Shown one piece after another: positions 15,765-23,543 of a DNA stretch of 57,163 bases. The notes beneath the pieces are model-generated. The model searched no databases. It had not been told where the DNA came from and was given only the letters and a program-made list of their open reading frames with translations. How positions within the stretch are numbered: the first letter of the stretch is position 1; each line of letters begins with the position of its first letter. The translations under genes were made by a program, and so were the position numbers. This DNA comes from Vreelandella glaciei (GTDB lineage Bacteria > Pseudomonadota > Gammaproteobacteria > Pseudomonadales > Halomonadaceae), in assembly GCF_013415125.1 (NCBI RefSeq), contig NZ_JACCDE010000034.1, forward strand, positions 1 through 57,163, read 5' to 3'.

Positions 15765-16984
15765 GCGACTTGTTTAGGCAACGCGAGCGCCATCAAAGCA
15801 CTTAAAGCCACTAAGGCAGCCGACACCCACAGGCAGGCGCTCAACCCATAGGCCATATACAGCCAGCCCGACAGTAGCGTGCCTACTAAGCGCCCCATGG
15901 CATTGGCCATATAGTAAAAGCCAACATCCATTGAGACGCCGTCGGCGCGAGCGTAATGCACGATCAAATAGCTGTGCCAGCTGGAGTTAATCGCAAACAG
16001 CACCCCAAAGGCGAGCAGCCCGACGACCAGCCAGCCCACTTGCGCCAAGGGCAGCATCGCCAACACAATCGCCAGCACCGCCAGCGCCGCGGCCCAACCG
16101 GCAGTAAGCGCACGCGCATCGCCTTTGATCAGCCGGGTTAATTTAGGCGCCTGGGTTTGCACGCCGCCGTAGCCAATCACCCACACCGCCAGCAGCCCAC
16201 CCACTGTCCAGTGTGTCCAGCCGTGCTGGTCGTATAAGAACACCGGCAGTGCTACGACAAACCACACATCCCGCGCCGAAAATAGGCAAAAACGCGCCGC
16301 GGAGAGCACGTTAATCGCACGTGATTTTGAGAAAATTTCGGAGAACTTAGGCTTTATTTTTTGGCGTCCTAAATCCGCCTTTAGCCGGAATAGCGAAAGC
16401 AGCAACACACCGCCAAGCATCACTGCCATCACCAACACAGCGGCCTGAAAGCCAATCAATGTTAACAGCAGGCCACCGACAAAAAAGCCCAAACCTTTTA
16501 GCGCGTTTTTAGAGCCGGTCAGCATCGCCACCCAACGGTAGAGCGAGCTATTGGCGTTGGCACTCTCTTTGGGCACCAGCACCTTAACGGCGCTTTTAGC
16601 GCTCATTTTGTTGAGGTCTTTGGCAATCCCCGATAGCGCCTGAGCGGCCATGACCCAGGCCACTGTTAGCAGGCTCGCGGGCACCATTAACATGACCAGC
16701 GCCACAATCTGCAAACCCAAGCCCACGTTCATGGTGCGGTTGAGCCCCAGCCTTGCGCCCAGCCAACCACCCACCAAATTGGTCACCACGCCAAAAGCTT
16801 CGTAAAACAAAAACAGCATCGCGATGGCTAACGGCGAATAACCCAACTGGTGGAAGTGCATCACCACCAGCATACGAAGCGCGCCGTCGGTGATCGTAAA
16901 CGCCCAGTAGTTGCCGGTAATCAGCATGTACTGACGCACCTCGAAAGGTAGCGCCCTTACCCGCGTAAGCATTGAATCAGCCAC
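15761..16984 (-). CDS. arsJ: ArsJ, 1-arseno-3-phosphoglycerate efflux permease
   Basis: A 407-residue MFS-type permease with the ArsJ-specific N-terminal segments EVRQYMLITGNYWAFTITDG and FLFYEAFGVVTNLVGGWLG, and NRTMN after them. ArsJ expels 1-arseno-3-phosphoglycerate, which then falls apart to arsenate outside, so arsenate is removed without reduction. The GTG start overlaps the gap stop by 8 bases. ATG at 16972 is an alternative start that would lose four residues. Juxtaposition with an ars-linked GAPDH gene is the defining context of this pathway. Confidence 0.92.
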   Translation of the reverse strand: MADSMLTRVRALPFEVRQYMLITGNYWAFTITDGALRMLVVMHFHQLGYSPLAIAMLFLFYEAFGVVTNLVGGWLGARLGLNRTMNVGLGLQIVALVMLMVPASLLTVAWVMAAQALSGIAKDLNKMSAKSAVKVLVPKESANANSSLYRWVAMLTGSKNALKGLGFFVGGLLLTLIGFQAAVLVMAVMLGGVLLLSLFRLKADLGRQKIKPKFSEIFSKSRAINVLSAARFCLFSARDVWFVVALPVFLYDQHGWTHWTVGGLLAVWVIGYGGVQTQAPKLTRLIKGDARALTAGWAAALAVLAIVLAMLPLAQVGWLVVGLLAFGVLFAINSSWHSYLIVHYARADGVSMDVGFYYMANAMGRLVGTLLSGWLYMAYGLSACLWVSAALVALSALMALALPKQVA

Positions 16985-18008
16985 AAACCACCCGCTTACG
17001 CCCTACCATCAGGGATAGCTCAGCGGTTCTATTCGCGTAACCCCACTCGTTATCGTACCAAGCGTAGAGTTTTAGCTGCGTGCCATTGACCACCATGGTA
17101 GACAGCGCATCAATAATGGAGCTGCGGGGGTCAGTGCGGTAGTCGATCGACACCAACGGGCGCTCTTCATAGCCCAGAATGCCTGCCAGCGGGCCATCTG
17201 CTGCGGCTTTCAATGCAGCGTTCACCTCGTCGACGGTAACATCACGCTCAAGTTCAAACACCATATCGGTAAGCGATGCGTTAGCCAACGGGACACGAAT
17301 CGCGTGGCCATTTAACTTGCCTTCTAGCTCAGGGAATATGGCAGTGATGGCTTTCGCCGATCCCGTTGTGGTGGGAATCAGACTCATGCCACAAGCGCGG
17401 GCGCGACGCAGATCTTTATGCGGGGCATCCAGAATCGTTTGTGTATTGGTAATGTCGTGCACGGTGGTCATTGAGCCATGGCGGATACCGAACGTTTCCT
17501 GAATGACTTTTACCACCGGCGCCAGACAATTGGTGGTGCAGCTAGCAGCAGTGACGATCTTATGTTGAGCCGGATCGAAGAGATGGTCGTTCACCCCTAC
17601 CACGACATTGAGCACGCTCTCCTCTTTAATAGGCGCACTCACCACCACACGACCAACGCCTTGATCGAGGTACGCTTGTAGCTTTTCAGTGGTTTTCATT
17701 TTGCCTGAACATTCGATGACTACATCGCAGTTAGACCAGTCGCTATCGGTAATTGATTTGTTGGCGCTAAAGGCAACGGATTTTCCATCGACAATAATAG
17801 CGTTATCAGCCGCCGTAATGCCCTGCCCAGGAGCCCAATGGCCATGTACTGAATCAAATTCCAATAAGTGAGCAAAGGTTGCCGCATCGCCGCCCGGGTC
17901 ATTAATCCGCACAAGCTCCACTTCACCCGCCGACACTTTTTGCCACAAAATCCTCAGCGTTAAGCGACCAATACGTCCCAATCCATTGATACCAATTCGA
18001 AGTGCCAT
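16977..18008 (-). CDS. gap: Arsenate-linked glyceraldehyde-3-phosphate dehydrogenase
   Basis: A 343-residue type I GAPDH. The NAD-binding loop INGLGRIGR is at residues 7-15, and the catalytic Cys157 lies in ASCTTNCLAP. All ordinary GAPDH motifs are intact. In gap-arsJ operons this enzyme uses arsenate in place of phosphate and makes 1-arseno-3-phosphoglycerate for ArsJ. The 8-base overlap with arsJ and the ars-type operator upstream make this role far more likely than glycolysis. AGGAGG precedes the ATG. The transcript starts in the 170-base gap that also holds the pst terminator. Confidence 0.92.
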   Translation of the reverse strand: MALRIGINGLGRIGRLTLRILWQKVSAGEVELVRINDPGGDAATFAHLLEFDSVHGHWAPGQGITAADNAIIVDGKSVAFSANKSITDSDWSNCDVVIECSGKMKTTEKLQAYLDQGVGRVVVSAPIKEESVLNVVVGVNDHLFDPAQHKIVTAASCTTNCLAPVVKVIQETFGIRHGSMTTVHDITNTQTILDAPHKDLRRARACGMSLIPTTTGSAKAITAIFPELEGKLNGHAIRVPLANASLTDMVFELERDVTVDEVNAALKAAADGPLAGILGYEERPLVSIDYRTDPRSSIIDALSTMVVNGTQLKLYAWYDNEWGYANRTAELSLMVGRKRVVCG

Positions 18009-18089
18009 GGTGCCTCCTAGACTCTCTGTTCTATGGGGTCTATTTCCAGGTTTGTGTTTTTAAAGCGATTCGTTGCTAAAAAGGATATC

Positions 18090-18113
18090 GTTTATATACG
18101 TATAAACATATAT
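18090..18113. promoter_or_regulatory. Putative ars operator upstream of gap-arsJ
   Basis: ATATACG (18094-18100), six bases, CATATAT (18107-18113) repeats exactly the arrangement found between arsC and arsH. It overlaps a second palindrome, GTTTATATACGTATAAAC (18090-18107, 7-bp arms). The site lies 82 bases upstream of the gap start codon. Sharing of a 14-base split motif with the same spacing by two opposed ars promoters suggests one regulator for both. Confidence 0.6.
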
Positions 18114-18136
18114 TAATGCATAAAAAAACACACATT

Positions 18137-18168
18137 AAAAACAGGCCCATCGATTGACGATGGGCCTG
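18137..18168 (-). terminator. Intrinsic terminator of the pst operon
   Basis: A perfect 11-bp stem CAGGCCCATCG/CGATGGGCCTG (18142-18152 with 18158-18168) with a 5-base loop. The minus strand continues TTTTTAATG. It lies 16 bases past the pstB stop and insulates gap-arsJ from pst transcription. Confidence 0.88.
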
Positions 18169-18183
18169 CTTGAAAGGCGTTAA

Positions 18184-19023
18184 TTAACCGTAACGACCCG
18201 AAATATAGTCTTCGGTTTTTTTCTTAGCGGGGGTTGAGAACATCACTTTGGTGTCGTTGTACTCAATAATTTCACCCAGGTGGAAAAACGCCGTGTAGTC
18301 CGCCACCCGCGCGGCCTGCTGCATGTTATGGGTTACGGTGATGATGGTGAACTCTTCCTTTAGCTTATCCATCAAATCTTCGATGGTCGCGGTCGAGATC
18401 GGGTCAAGCGCCGACGTTGGTTCATCCATCAAGATTACATCAGGCTGCACGGCAATAGCGCGGGCGATACATAAGCGCTGCTGTTGACCACCCGATAGTG
18501 AGGTACCGGGTTCTTGTAACTTATCTTTCACTTCGTTCCAAAGGCCAGCACTACGCAACGCTTTTTCAACCAGCTCATCCTGCTCGGCTTTGCGGCTAAC
18601 CAAATCGTGCATGCGCGGGGCGTAAGCCACATTTTCATAAATCGATTTAGGAAATGGGTTGGGCTTTTGGAAGACCATTCCCACCCGGCGGCGTAGCGCG
18701 ACTTCATCCATTTTGGCGGCATTGACGTCACGCCCATCCATTTCGACCAATCCTTCGGTGCGCACGCTAGGAATCAGATCGTTCATGCGATTCAGGCAGC
18801 GTAAGAAGGTCGATTTACCACACCCAGAAGGGCCAATTAGCGCCGTCACATTTTTCTGAAACAGATCAATATTAAGGTTATTCAACGCTTGGTTTTTGCC
18901 ATACCACAGATTCAAATCACGAACTCGGATGCTCAAATCGTGGCAGGCCTGATTATTACGCGTGTAAGGCTGCCCAACCGCAGGTGCATGCTGGTCGTTC
19001 ATTACAGGTGCTTGGCTATTCAT
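18184..19023 (-). CDS. pstB: Phosphate ABC transporter ATP-binding protein
   Basis: A 279-residue ABC ATPase that drives high-affinity phosphate import. Walker A GPSGCGKST is at residues 64-72. The ABC signature LSGGQQQRL and Walker B VILMDEPTSALD follow, then the switch histidine in ITVTHNMQQ. The last residues SGRYG are typical of PstB. GAGGA precedes the ATG. It is the last gene of pstSCA-B; no phoU follows, as the terminator at 18137-18168 closes the operon. Pst also lets arsenate in, which fits the ars genes next door. Confidence 0.96.
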   Translation of the reverse strand: MNSQAPVMNDQHAPAVGQPYTRNNQACHDLSIRVRDLNLWYGKNQALNNLNIDLFQKNVTALIGPSGCGKSTFLRCLNRMNDLIPSVRTEGLVEMDGRDVNAAKMDEVALRRRVGMVFQKPNPFPKSIYENVAYAPRMHDLVSRKAEQDELVEKALRSAGLWNEVKDKLQEPGTSLSGGQQQRLCIARAIAVQPDVILMDEPTSALDPISTATIEDLMDKLKEEFTIITVTHNMQQAARVADYTAFFHLGEIIEYNDTKVMFSTPAKKKTEDYISGRYG

Positions 19024-19049
19024 AGCAATGTCCTCTATAACGCACTGGC

Positions 19050-20216
19050 CTACCAGCGGCGCTCAAATTTCTTACGTAGCACAACGGCAAAAGCGTTGAG
19101 TGAGATGAGTATGGTGAGTAGCACCAAAATACCACCGGCTGTTTTTTCTACAAACGCCTGTTCAGGCTCGCCTGACCAAGTAAATATTTGCGCGGGCATA
19201 ACGGTGGCCGCGTTGGTAAACGAAGCGCCAACATCGGGGATAAACGCCACCATGCCGACAATAATCAGCGGTGCTGTTTCACCCATCGCCTGAGCAAGGC
19301 CGATAATGGAGCCTGTCATAATGCCCGGCATTGCCAACGGCAGAACGTGGTCGCGTACCACTTGCCAGCGCGAACAGCCCACCCCAAAGGCGGCATGGCG
19401 TATGGAGTCCGGCACGCTACGTAATGCGGTTCGCGTTGAGATAATGATCACCGGCAACGTCATCAGCGCTAGCGTCATACCACCGGCCAACGGCGATGAA
19501 CGTGGCACACCGAAGAAGTTGATAAAGATCGCCAAACCTAACAAGCCGAACAAGATCGAAGGGATGGCGGCCAGGTTATTGATATTAATTTCAATCGCCT
19601 GGGTAAAACGGTTATCCGGCGCAAACTCTTCCAAATAAACCGCTGTCATTACCCCGATAGGAAATGAGATCGCCAGCGTTACGATCATGGTCATCACGGT
19701 GCCGACCACTGCCGATAAAATACCGGCATTCTCGGCGATTTTGGAATCCCCAGAGCCAAAAAAGGTGCTATTGAAGCGAAGATCCACCTGGCCTGCTTCA
19801 ACACGCTCATCAAGAGCGGCTTGCTCTTCTTCACTCAGGCGATTTCGGTGCCCCTTCAGGTACTGGTCAACTTCACTGTTTGCCAACACCCACTGCGCTT
19901 CGCTGGTACCAATCATCCCAGGGTTATTGCGCAACTCCATGGGAATCACTCGCACCGCCGTGCGACTGATTAACGGTAGCAACTCTTGGTCAAACGCCTG
20001 CCGTCCATCGGTTTGCGCTTCTTCGGTGTAACTAATCTCGGTCTGGATATACGCCTGCTGAAAGGCTGGCAACCCCTTGCTCAGCATATCGGCAAAAAAC
20101 AGCACCAGAAACAGGCCTGCCAAGCCCAACGATCCCATTGATATCCATTTAAGGCGGGCAGACTTACGGTGACGCCGCTTAAGCTGCTGGCTGATTTCGT
20201 CAAAAGTATGGCTCAT
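19050..20216 (-). CDS. pstA: Phosphate ABC transporter permease PstA, extended form
   Basis: A 388-residue inner-membrane permease. The core with the ABC-permease loop GCSRWQVVRDHVLPLAMPGI lies in the C-terminal 250 residues. An extra N-terminal region of about 130 residues (one membrane helix near 25-45, then a charged periplasmic part) corresponds to the DUF3333 extension seen in long PstA proteins. It starts 18 bases after pstC and is followed after 26 bases by pstB. GAGGA precedes the start. Confidence 0.95.
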   Translation of the reverse strand: MSHTFDEISQQLKRRHRKSARLKWISMGSLGLAGLFLVLFFADMLSKGLPAFQQAYIQTEISYTEEAQTDGRQAFDQELLPLISRTAVRVIPMELRNNPGMIGTSEAQWVLANSEVDQYLKGHRNRLSEEEQAALDERVEAGQVDLRFNSTFFGSGDSKIAENAGILSAVVGTVMTMIVTLAISFPIGVMTAVYLEEFAPDNRFTQAIEININNLAAIPSILFGLLGLAIFINFFGVPRSSPLAGGMTLALMTLPVIIISTRTALRSVPDSIRHAAFGVGCSRWQVVRDHVLPLAMPGIMTGSIIGLAQAMGETAPLIIVGMVAFIPDVGASFTNAATVMPAQIFTWSGEPEQAFVEKTAGGILVLLTILISLNAFAVVLRKKFERRW

Positions 20217-20234
20217 CGAAACAGTTCCTCAGCG

Positions 20235-21485
20235 TTACAGGTTATTCACGCGGTATTTTTCGCGGAAACGACGGATCATCAGTACAGATACCAGGTTCAG
20301 CGTGAGCGTCACCGCAAACAGCACCAGCCCCAGGGCAAAAGCTGACAGCGTTTCAGCACTTGCAAACTCTTGGTCCCCGGTTAAAGCCGCCACAATACGC
20401 ACGGTCACCGTGGTCATATCTTCCAGCGGATTAGCGGTAAGATTGGGCCGCATGCCTGCCGCCATCACCACAATCATGGTTTCACCTAGCGCGCGCGACA
20501 TACCCAACAGAGTGGCTGAAATAATACCCGGCAGAGCAGCAGGAATGACCACATCTCGTATGGTTTCCCCTTTGGTCATGCCTAATGCCAGCGACCCTTG
20601 GCGCATACTATCGGGCACAGAGTTGATCACATCGTCCGACAGCGAAGAGATAAACGGGATGATCATGATGCCCATCACGACACCAGGGGCGACGGCGTTA
20701 TTATAAGAAGCGTCGAGCCCAAAAAAACCGGCGATATTGACGATAATCGGCGCTACCGTAATCGCGGCAAAAAAGCCGTAAACCACGGTAGGAATACCTG
20801 CCAGAACCTCAAGGACGGGCTTGGCAATGGTGCGCACGTTACGTGGTGCATACTCGGACATATAAATCGCGGAGAGCAGGCCGATAGGAACAGCGACCAG
20901 CATAGCGATAGCGGTAATCATAAAGGTACCGGCAAACAGCGGTACCGAACCAAATTCAGCCCCACTACCGTCTCCACGACCCGCTGACGCTAAAAAGCTC
21001 GCGCCTGGATTCCACGTGGTGCCGGTAATGAACTCCCAGAAGCTGTGCATTTGGAAAAAGCGCAGCGCCTCGGAAATAATCGAGAACAAAATGCCGAACG
21101 TAGTGAAAATCGAGATTAACGCTGCCCCGGCCAAGACCATGCGGATAACCCGCTCAATGGCCTGACGGGCGTGAAAATCAGGTTTAACTTGGTTAAGACT
21201 TACCATCAGCCCTATTGCTGCAATCACTAAACTCGCGGACAGCAAATAGAGCGTGGGGATATCGGCGCCCATTAGAAGCAGCACAAAAGCCCCCAGCGCA
21301 CTCACTACCACGGCTGGACCAGCGGTCGAAAGCACGGTGAACCAGGCGTATTGATCTGGCTGAGCAAACATAGCCGTGCCCGCACTGCGTAAACGGGTGG
21401 CTTTTGAACGGCCAGCAAAAAACGCCAGCAGCCCCAGCAGTAGTAACGCACCGCAAAAAATCAGAAGAAGCTGGTTAGTCTGCAT
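20235..21485 (-). CDS. pstC: Phosphate ABC transporter permease PstC
   Basis: A 416-residue permease partner of PstA. The ABC-permease loop reads LGMTKGETIRDVVIPAALPG and the channel-side signature SRALGETMIVVMAAG is conserved. Two extra N-terminal helices (about residues 5-25 and 45-95) exceed the 320-residue E. coli protein, matching the long form of PstA. It lies 153 bases after pstS; a long intercistronic hairpin and a weak Pho-box-like repeat sit in that gap, which may set its lower expression relative to pstS. Confidence 0.95.
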   Translation of the reverse strand: MQTNQLLLIFCGALLLLGLLAFFAGRSKATRLRSAGTAMFAQPDQYAWFTVLSTAGPAVVVSALGAFVLLLMGADIPTLYLLSASLVIAAIGLMVSLNQVKPDFHARQAIERVIRMVLAGAALISIFTTFGILFSIISEALRFFQMHSFWEFITGTTWNPGASFLASAGRGDGSGAEFGSVPLFAGTFMITAIAMLVAVPIGLLSAIYMSEYAPRNVRTIAKPVLEVLAGIPTVVYGFFAAITVAPIIVNIAGFFGLDASYNNAVAPGVVMGIMIIPFISSLSDDVINSVPDSMRQGSLALGMTKGETIRDVVIPAALPGIISATLLGMSRALGETMIVVMAAGMRPNLTANPLEDMTTVTVRIVAALTGDQEFASAETLSAFALGLVLFAVTLTLNLVSVLMIRRFREKYRVNNL

Positions 21486-21542
21486 CGAATTTCTCTCGCA
21501 TTACTTAATGAAATCGTATTGGCGACTACTTTGGGGCACAAA

Positions 21543-21563
21543 CATTACAGCAATGTGACAAAC
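21543..21563 (-). promoter_or_regulatory. Degenerate Pho-box-like repeat upstream of pstC
   Basis: On the minus strand TTGTCACATTG is followed by CTGTAATG, two seven-base half-sites with the 11-base period of PhoB boxes but with mismatches in the second. It points towards pstC. It could give a secondary start inside the operon; the match is weak. Confidence 0.35.
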
Positions 21564-21583
21564 GCCAATTTATCGCTGTCATA

Positions 21584-21625
21584 AAATGAAAGGCCGACAG
21601 CTTACGCTGCCGGCCACTTTCATTT
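21584..21625 (-). terminator. Intercistronic hairpin between pstS and pstC
   Basis: Long imperfect stem: AAATGAAAGGCCG-A-CAGC pairs with GCTG-C-CGGCC-AC-TTTCATTT around a TTAC loop, just after the pstS stop. The minus strand then reads TTTTATG, so it may be a leaky terminator or an mRNA 3' stabiliser. Either would leave pstS, the periplasmic binding protein, more abundant than the permease genes. Confidence 0.65.
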
Positions 21626-21638
21626 CTAACTTAACGAC

Positions 21639-22649
21639 TTACTTAAGAACGTCTACTGACATTGTAGTGCGATCTGCTACCGCTTGACGCCACTCTTCAC
21701 GCTCGCCTTCAGGCAGAACGATCAAGCCGATATCTTTCAAGTAACCGTCTGCACCAATCATCATTTCACTCATGAACATGTCGACGTAGTCATACATCGG
21801 CGGTACTTCTTCAGCATGCTGGTTCTTCACGTAGAACCATAGTGAACGCGCAATAGGATAATCACCCGAGCTGATTGCTTCTGGCTCTGGCTCAACACCG
21901 TTGATGCTGGCACCGTTCAGCGTATCGGTATTCTCTTCAAGGAACGAGTAACCAAAGATACCCATTGCACCGGTATCTTCACTCAAGCGTTGAACGATCA
22001 GGTTGTCGTTCTCGCCAGCGTCGATATACACACCGTCAGAGCGAATTTCAGTATAGGCTTCTTCATACTCGTCCATCTCTTCAGAAGTCACTTCCATGAC
22101 CAGCTCTTCAAAAGCGTCACGGGTACCAGAAGTCGTTGGCGGACCATAGATGGAGATTTCACGGTCTGGCAGCGAAGAATCAATTTCGCTCCAGTTAGTG
22201 TAGGGGTTATCAACTAACTCACCATCAACCGGCACCTGGGCGGCTACTGCCATGAAAATCTGCTCAAGCGTCAGGTCAACAACGTCATTTTCGTTGGATT
22301 GGCCTAAAACGATACCGTCAGAGCCGATTTTAGCTTCGGTGATATCGGTAACGCCGTTCTCTTCACAACGCTCAAACTCAGCGACTTTCATGCGGCGTGA
22401 AGCGTTAGTAATGTCTGGCGTGCCTTCGCCAACACCGTTACAGAACAGACGCAAACCACCGCCCGAACCAGTTGATTCAATAACAGGCGTCGGGTTGCCG
22501 GTAGTGGCACCGAACTCTTCAGTTACGTAGCTGGCAAACGGGTAAACGGTACTGGAGCCTACGATACGGATTTGATCACGGGCTTGGGCAACACCGGCAA
22601 CGCTCATTACAGCAGCCGCGATAACGGTGGTTTTTAGAATACGGTTCAT
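21639..22649 (-). CDS. pstS: Phosphate-binding periplasmic protein PstS
   Basis: A 336-residue substrate-binding protein. A Sec signal peptide ends near AGVAQA-RD (residue 23). The mature protein starts with IRIVGSSTVYPFA, contains STGSGGGLRLFC (phosphate-binding loop) and later GPPTTSGTRDAFEELV. It belongs to the PstS group common in marine and halophilic proteobacteria rather than to the E. coli type. AGGAG precedes the ATG. A PHO box lies 58-79 bases upstream, so it should be induced by phosphate limitation through PhoB. Confidence 0.95.
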   Translation of the reverse strand: MNRILKTTVIAAAVMSVAGVAQARDQIRIVGSSTVYPFASYVTEEFGATTGNPTPVIESTGSGGGLRLFCNGVGEGTPDITNASRRMKVAEFERCEENGVTDITEAKIGSDGIVLGQSNENDVVDLTLEQIFMAVAAQVPVDGELVDNPYTNWSEIDSSLPDREISIYGPPTTSGTRDAFEELVMEVTSEEMDEYEEAYTEIRSDGVYIDAGENDNLIVQRLSEDTGAMGIFGYSFLEENTDTLNGASINGVEPEPEAISSGDYPIARSLWFYVKNQHAEEVPPMYDYVDMFMSEMMIGADGYLKDIGLIVLPEGEREEWRQAVADRTTMSVDVLK

Positions 22650-22706
22650 GCGAAAAACTCCTGTTCATGTAGGGATCTAACCTTCGCAAGGCATACCTTG
22701 CACTGG

Positions 22707-22728
22707 TTCCATGACAACTTCATGACAG
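22707..22728 (-). promoter_or_regulatory. PHO box of pstS
   Basis: The minus strand reads CTGTCATGAAG then TTGTCATGGAA, two 11-base direct repeats beginning (C/T)TGTCAT, which match the PhoB consensus. A short inverted repeat (GCAAGG-CATA-CCTTGC, 22686-22701) lies just downstream, at about the -10 or early leader position. Confidence 0.85.
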
Positions 22729-22776
22729 TGAGTAATACATGAAAGAATTTTTGCTACATGAGGAATTCGCTTTCGT

Positions 22777-23508
22777 TTACAGCAGTAAACCCAGTGCCGC
22801 CAAGGTACACAATGCTAGCGAAGCGCCTTGCAGTAAACGTCTATCCAAGCGATGAGCAATGGCGTCCGCCACTGCATTACCTACGAGTACCGCAGGGAGA
22901 AAGGTAAGGGCAACCTGAAAATGCCAGAGCTGAATCTGATTAGCGAAGGCGAGAGTCATAATGGTCAGCATTGAGGTCAAAATGAAAAAGGCCGCCAGAT
23001 TTCCCCGCACCCGATCAGCAGGCAAGCCGTGCATCAATATCACCATGGGCGGGCCCCCGATGGCAGCAACGGTGCCAAAGATACCTGACAACACACCGGC
23101 GCCGAATAGCGTTACTCGATTAACCGGCAGTTTAAAGCGGCACAACGTCACCAGCACAGCAAACAGTACGATGATGGCAATTAGCTTTTCTAACAAAAAC
23201 ATCGGCGCGGCGAGCAGCAGCCAAATACCCAGCGCATTGCCAGGCAGGCGCCCCACTAACGCCATGCCAATGGAATCCAGACGCACCTCATGCCAATAGT
23301 GACGCACCATCATTAACGAAACGGTAAAGCCAAACAGCACTAAAATGACCGGCACCAATCGTGGCTCAAGCATCAGCAGCAATGGTGCTCCGATCACGGC
23401 CAAACCGAAACCGGTTGCCCGCTGAACAAAGGCACCCAGTAGCAGCACGGCTGCGCAGGCTAACCAAGTACTCATCGGCATATTGACCCAAGCCAACATG
23501 CTATCCAT
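22777..23508 (-). CDS. Sulfite exporter TauE/SafE family protein
   Basis: A 243-residue membrane protein with seven to eight hydrophobic helices and the duplicated layout of the TauE/SafE (DUF81) family. The Gly-rich loops RATGFGLAVIGAPLL and GTVAAIGGPPMVIL are the two half-repeat signatures. Family members move sulfoacetate, sulfite or other organic anions; the substrate here is unknown. I use ATG at 23508; GTG one codon earlier is possible and the ribosome site is poor. It starts 35 bases after the Bcr/CflA gene, so the two may be co-transcribed. Confidence 0.85.
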   Translation of the reverse strand: MDSMLAWVNMPMSTWLACAAVLLLGAFVQRATGFGLAVIGAPLLLMLEPRLVPVILVLFGFTVSLMMVRHYWHEVRLDSIGMALVGRLPGNALGIWLLLAAPMFLLEKLIAIIVLFAVLVTLCRFKLPVNRVTLFGAGVLSGIFGTVAAIGGPPMVILMHGLPADRVRGNLAAFFILTSMLTIMTLAFANQIQLWHFQVALTFLPAVLVGNAVADAIAHRLDRRLLQGASLALCTLAALGLLL

Positions 23509-23543
23509 CACTGCTGCTCATTCTTATTGCTCATGCCTACGAC

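Noticed and set aside
16977..18008. Housekeeping glycolytic GAPDH
   Set aside because: The 8-base overlap with arsJ and the ars-type operator indicate the arsenate-specific role, although the enzyme motifs are ordinary.
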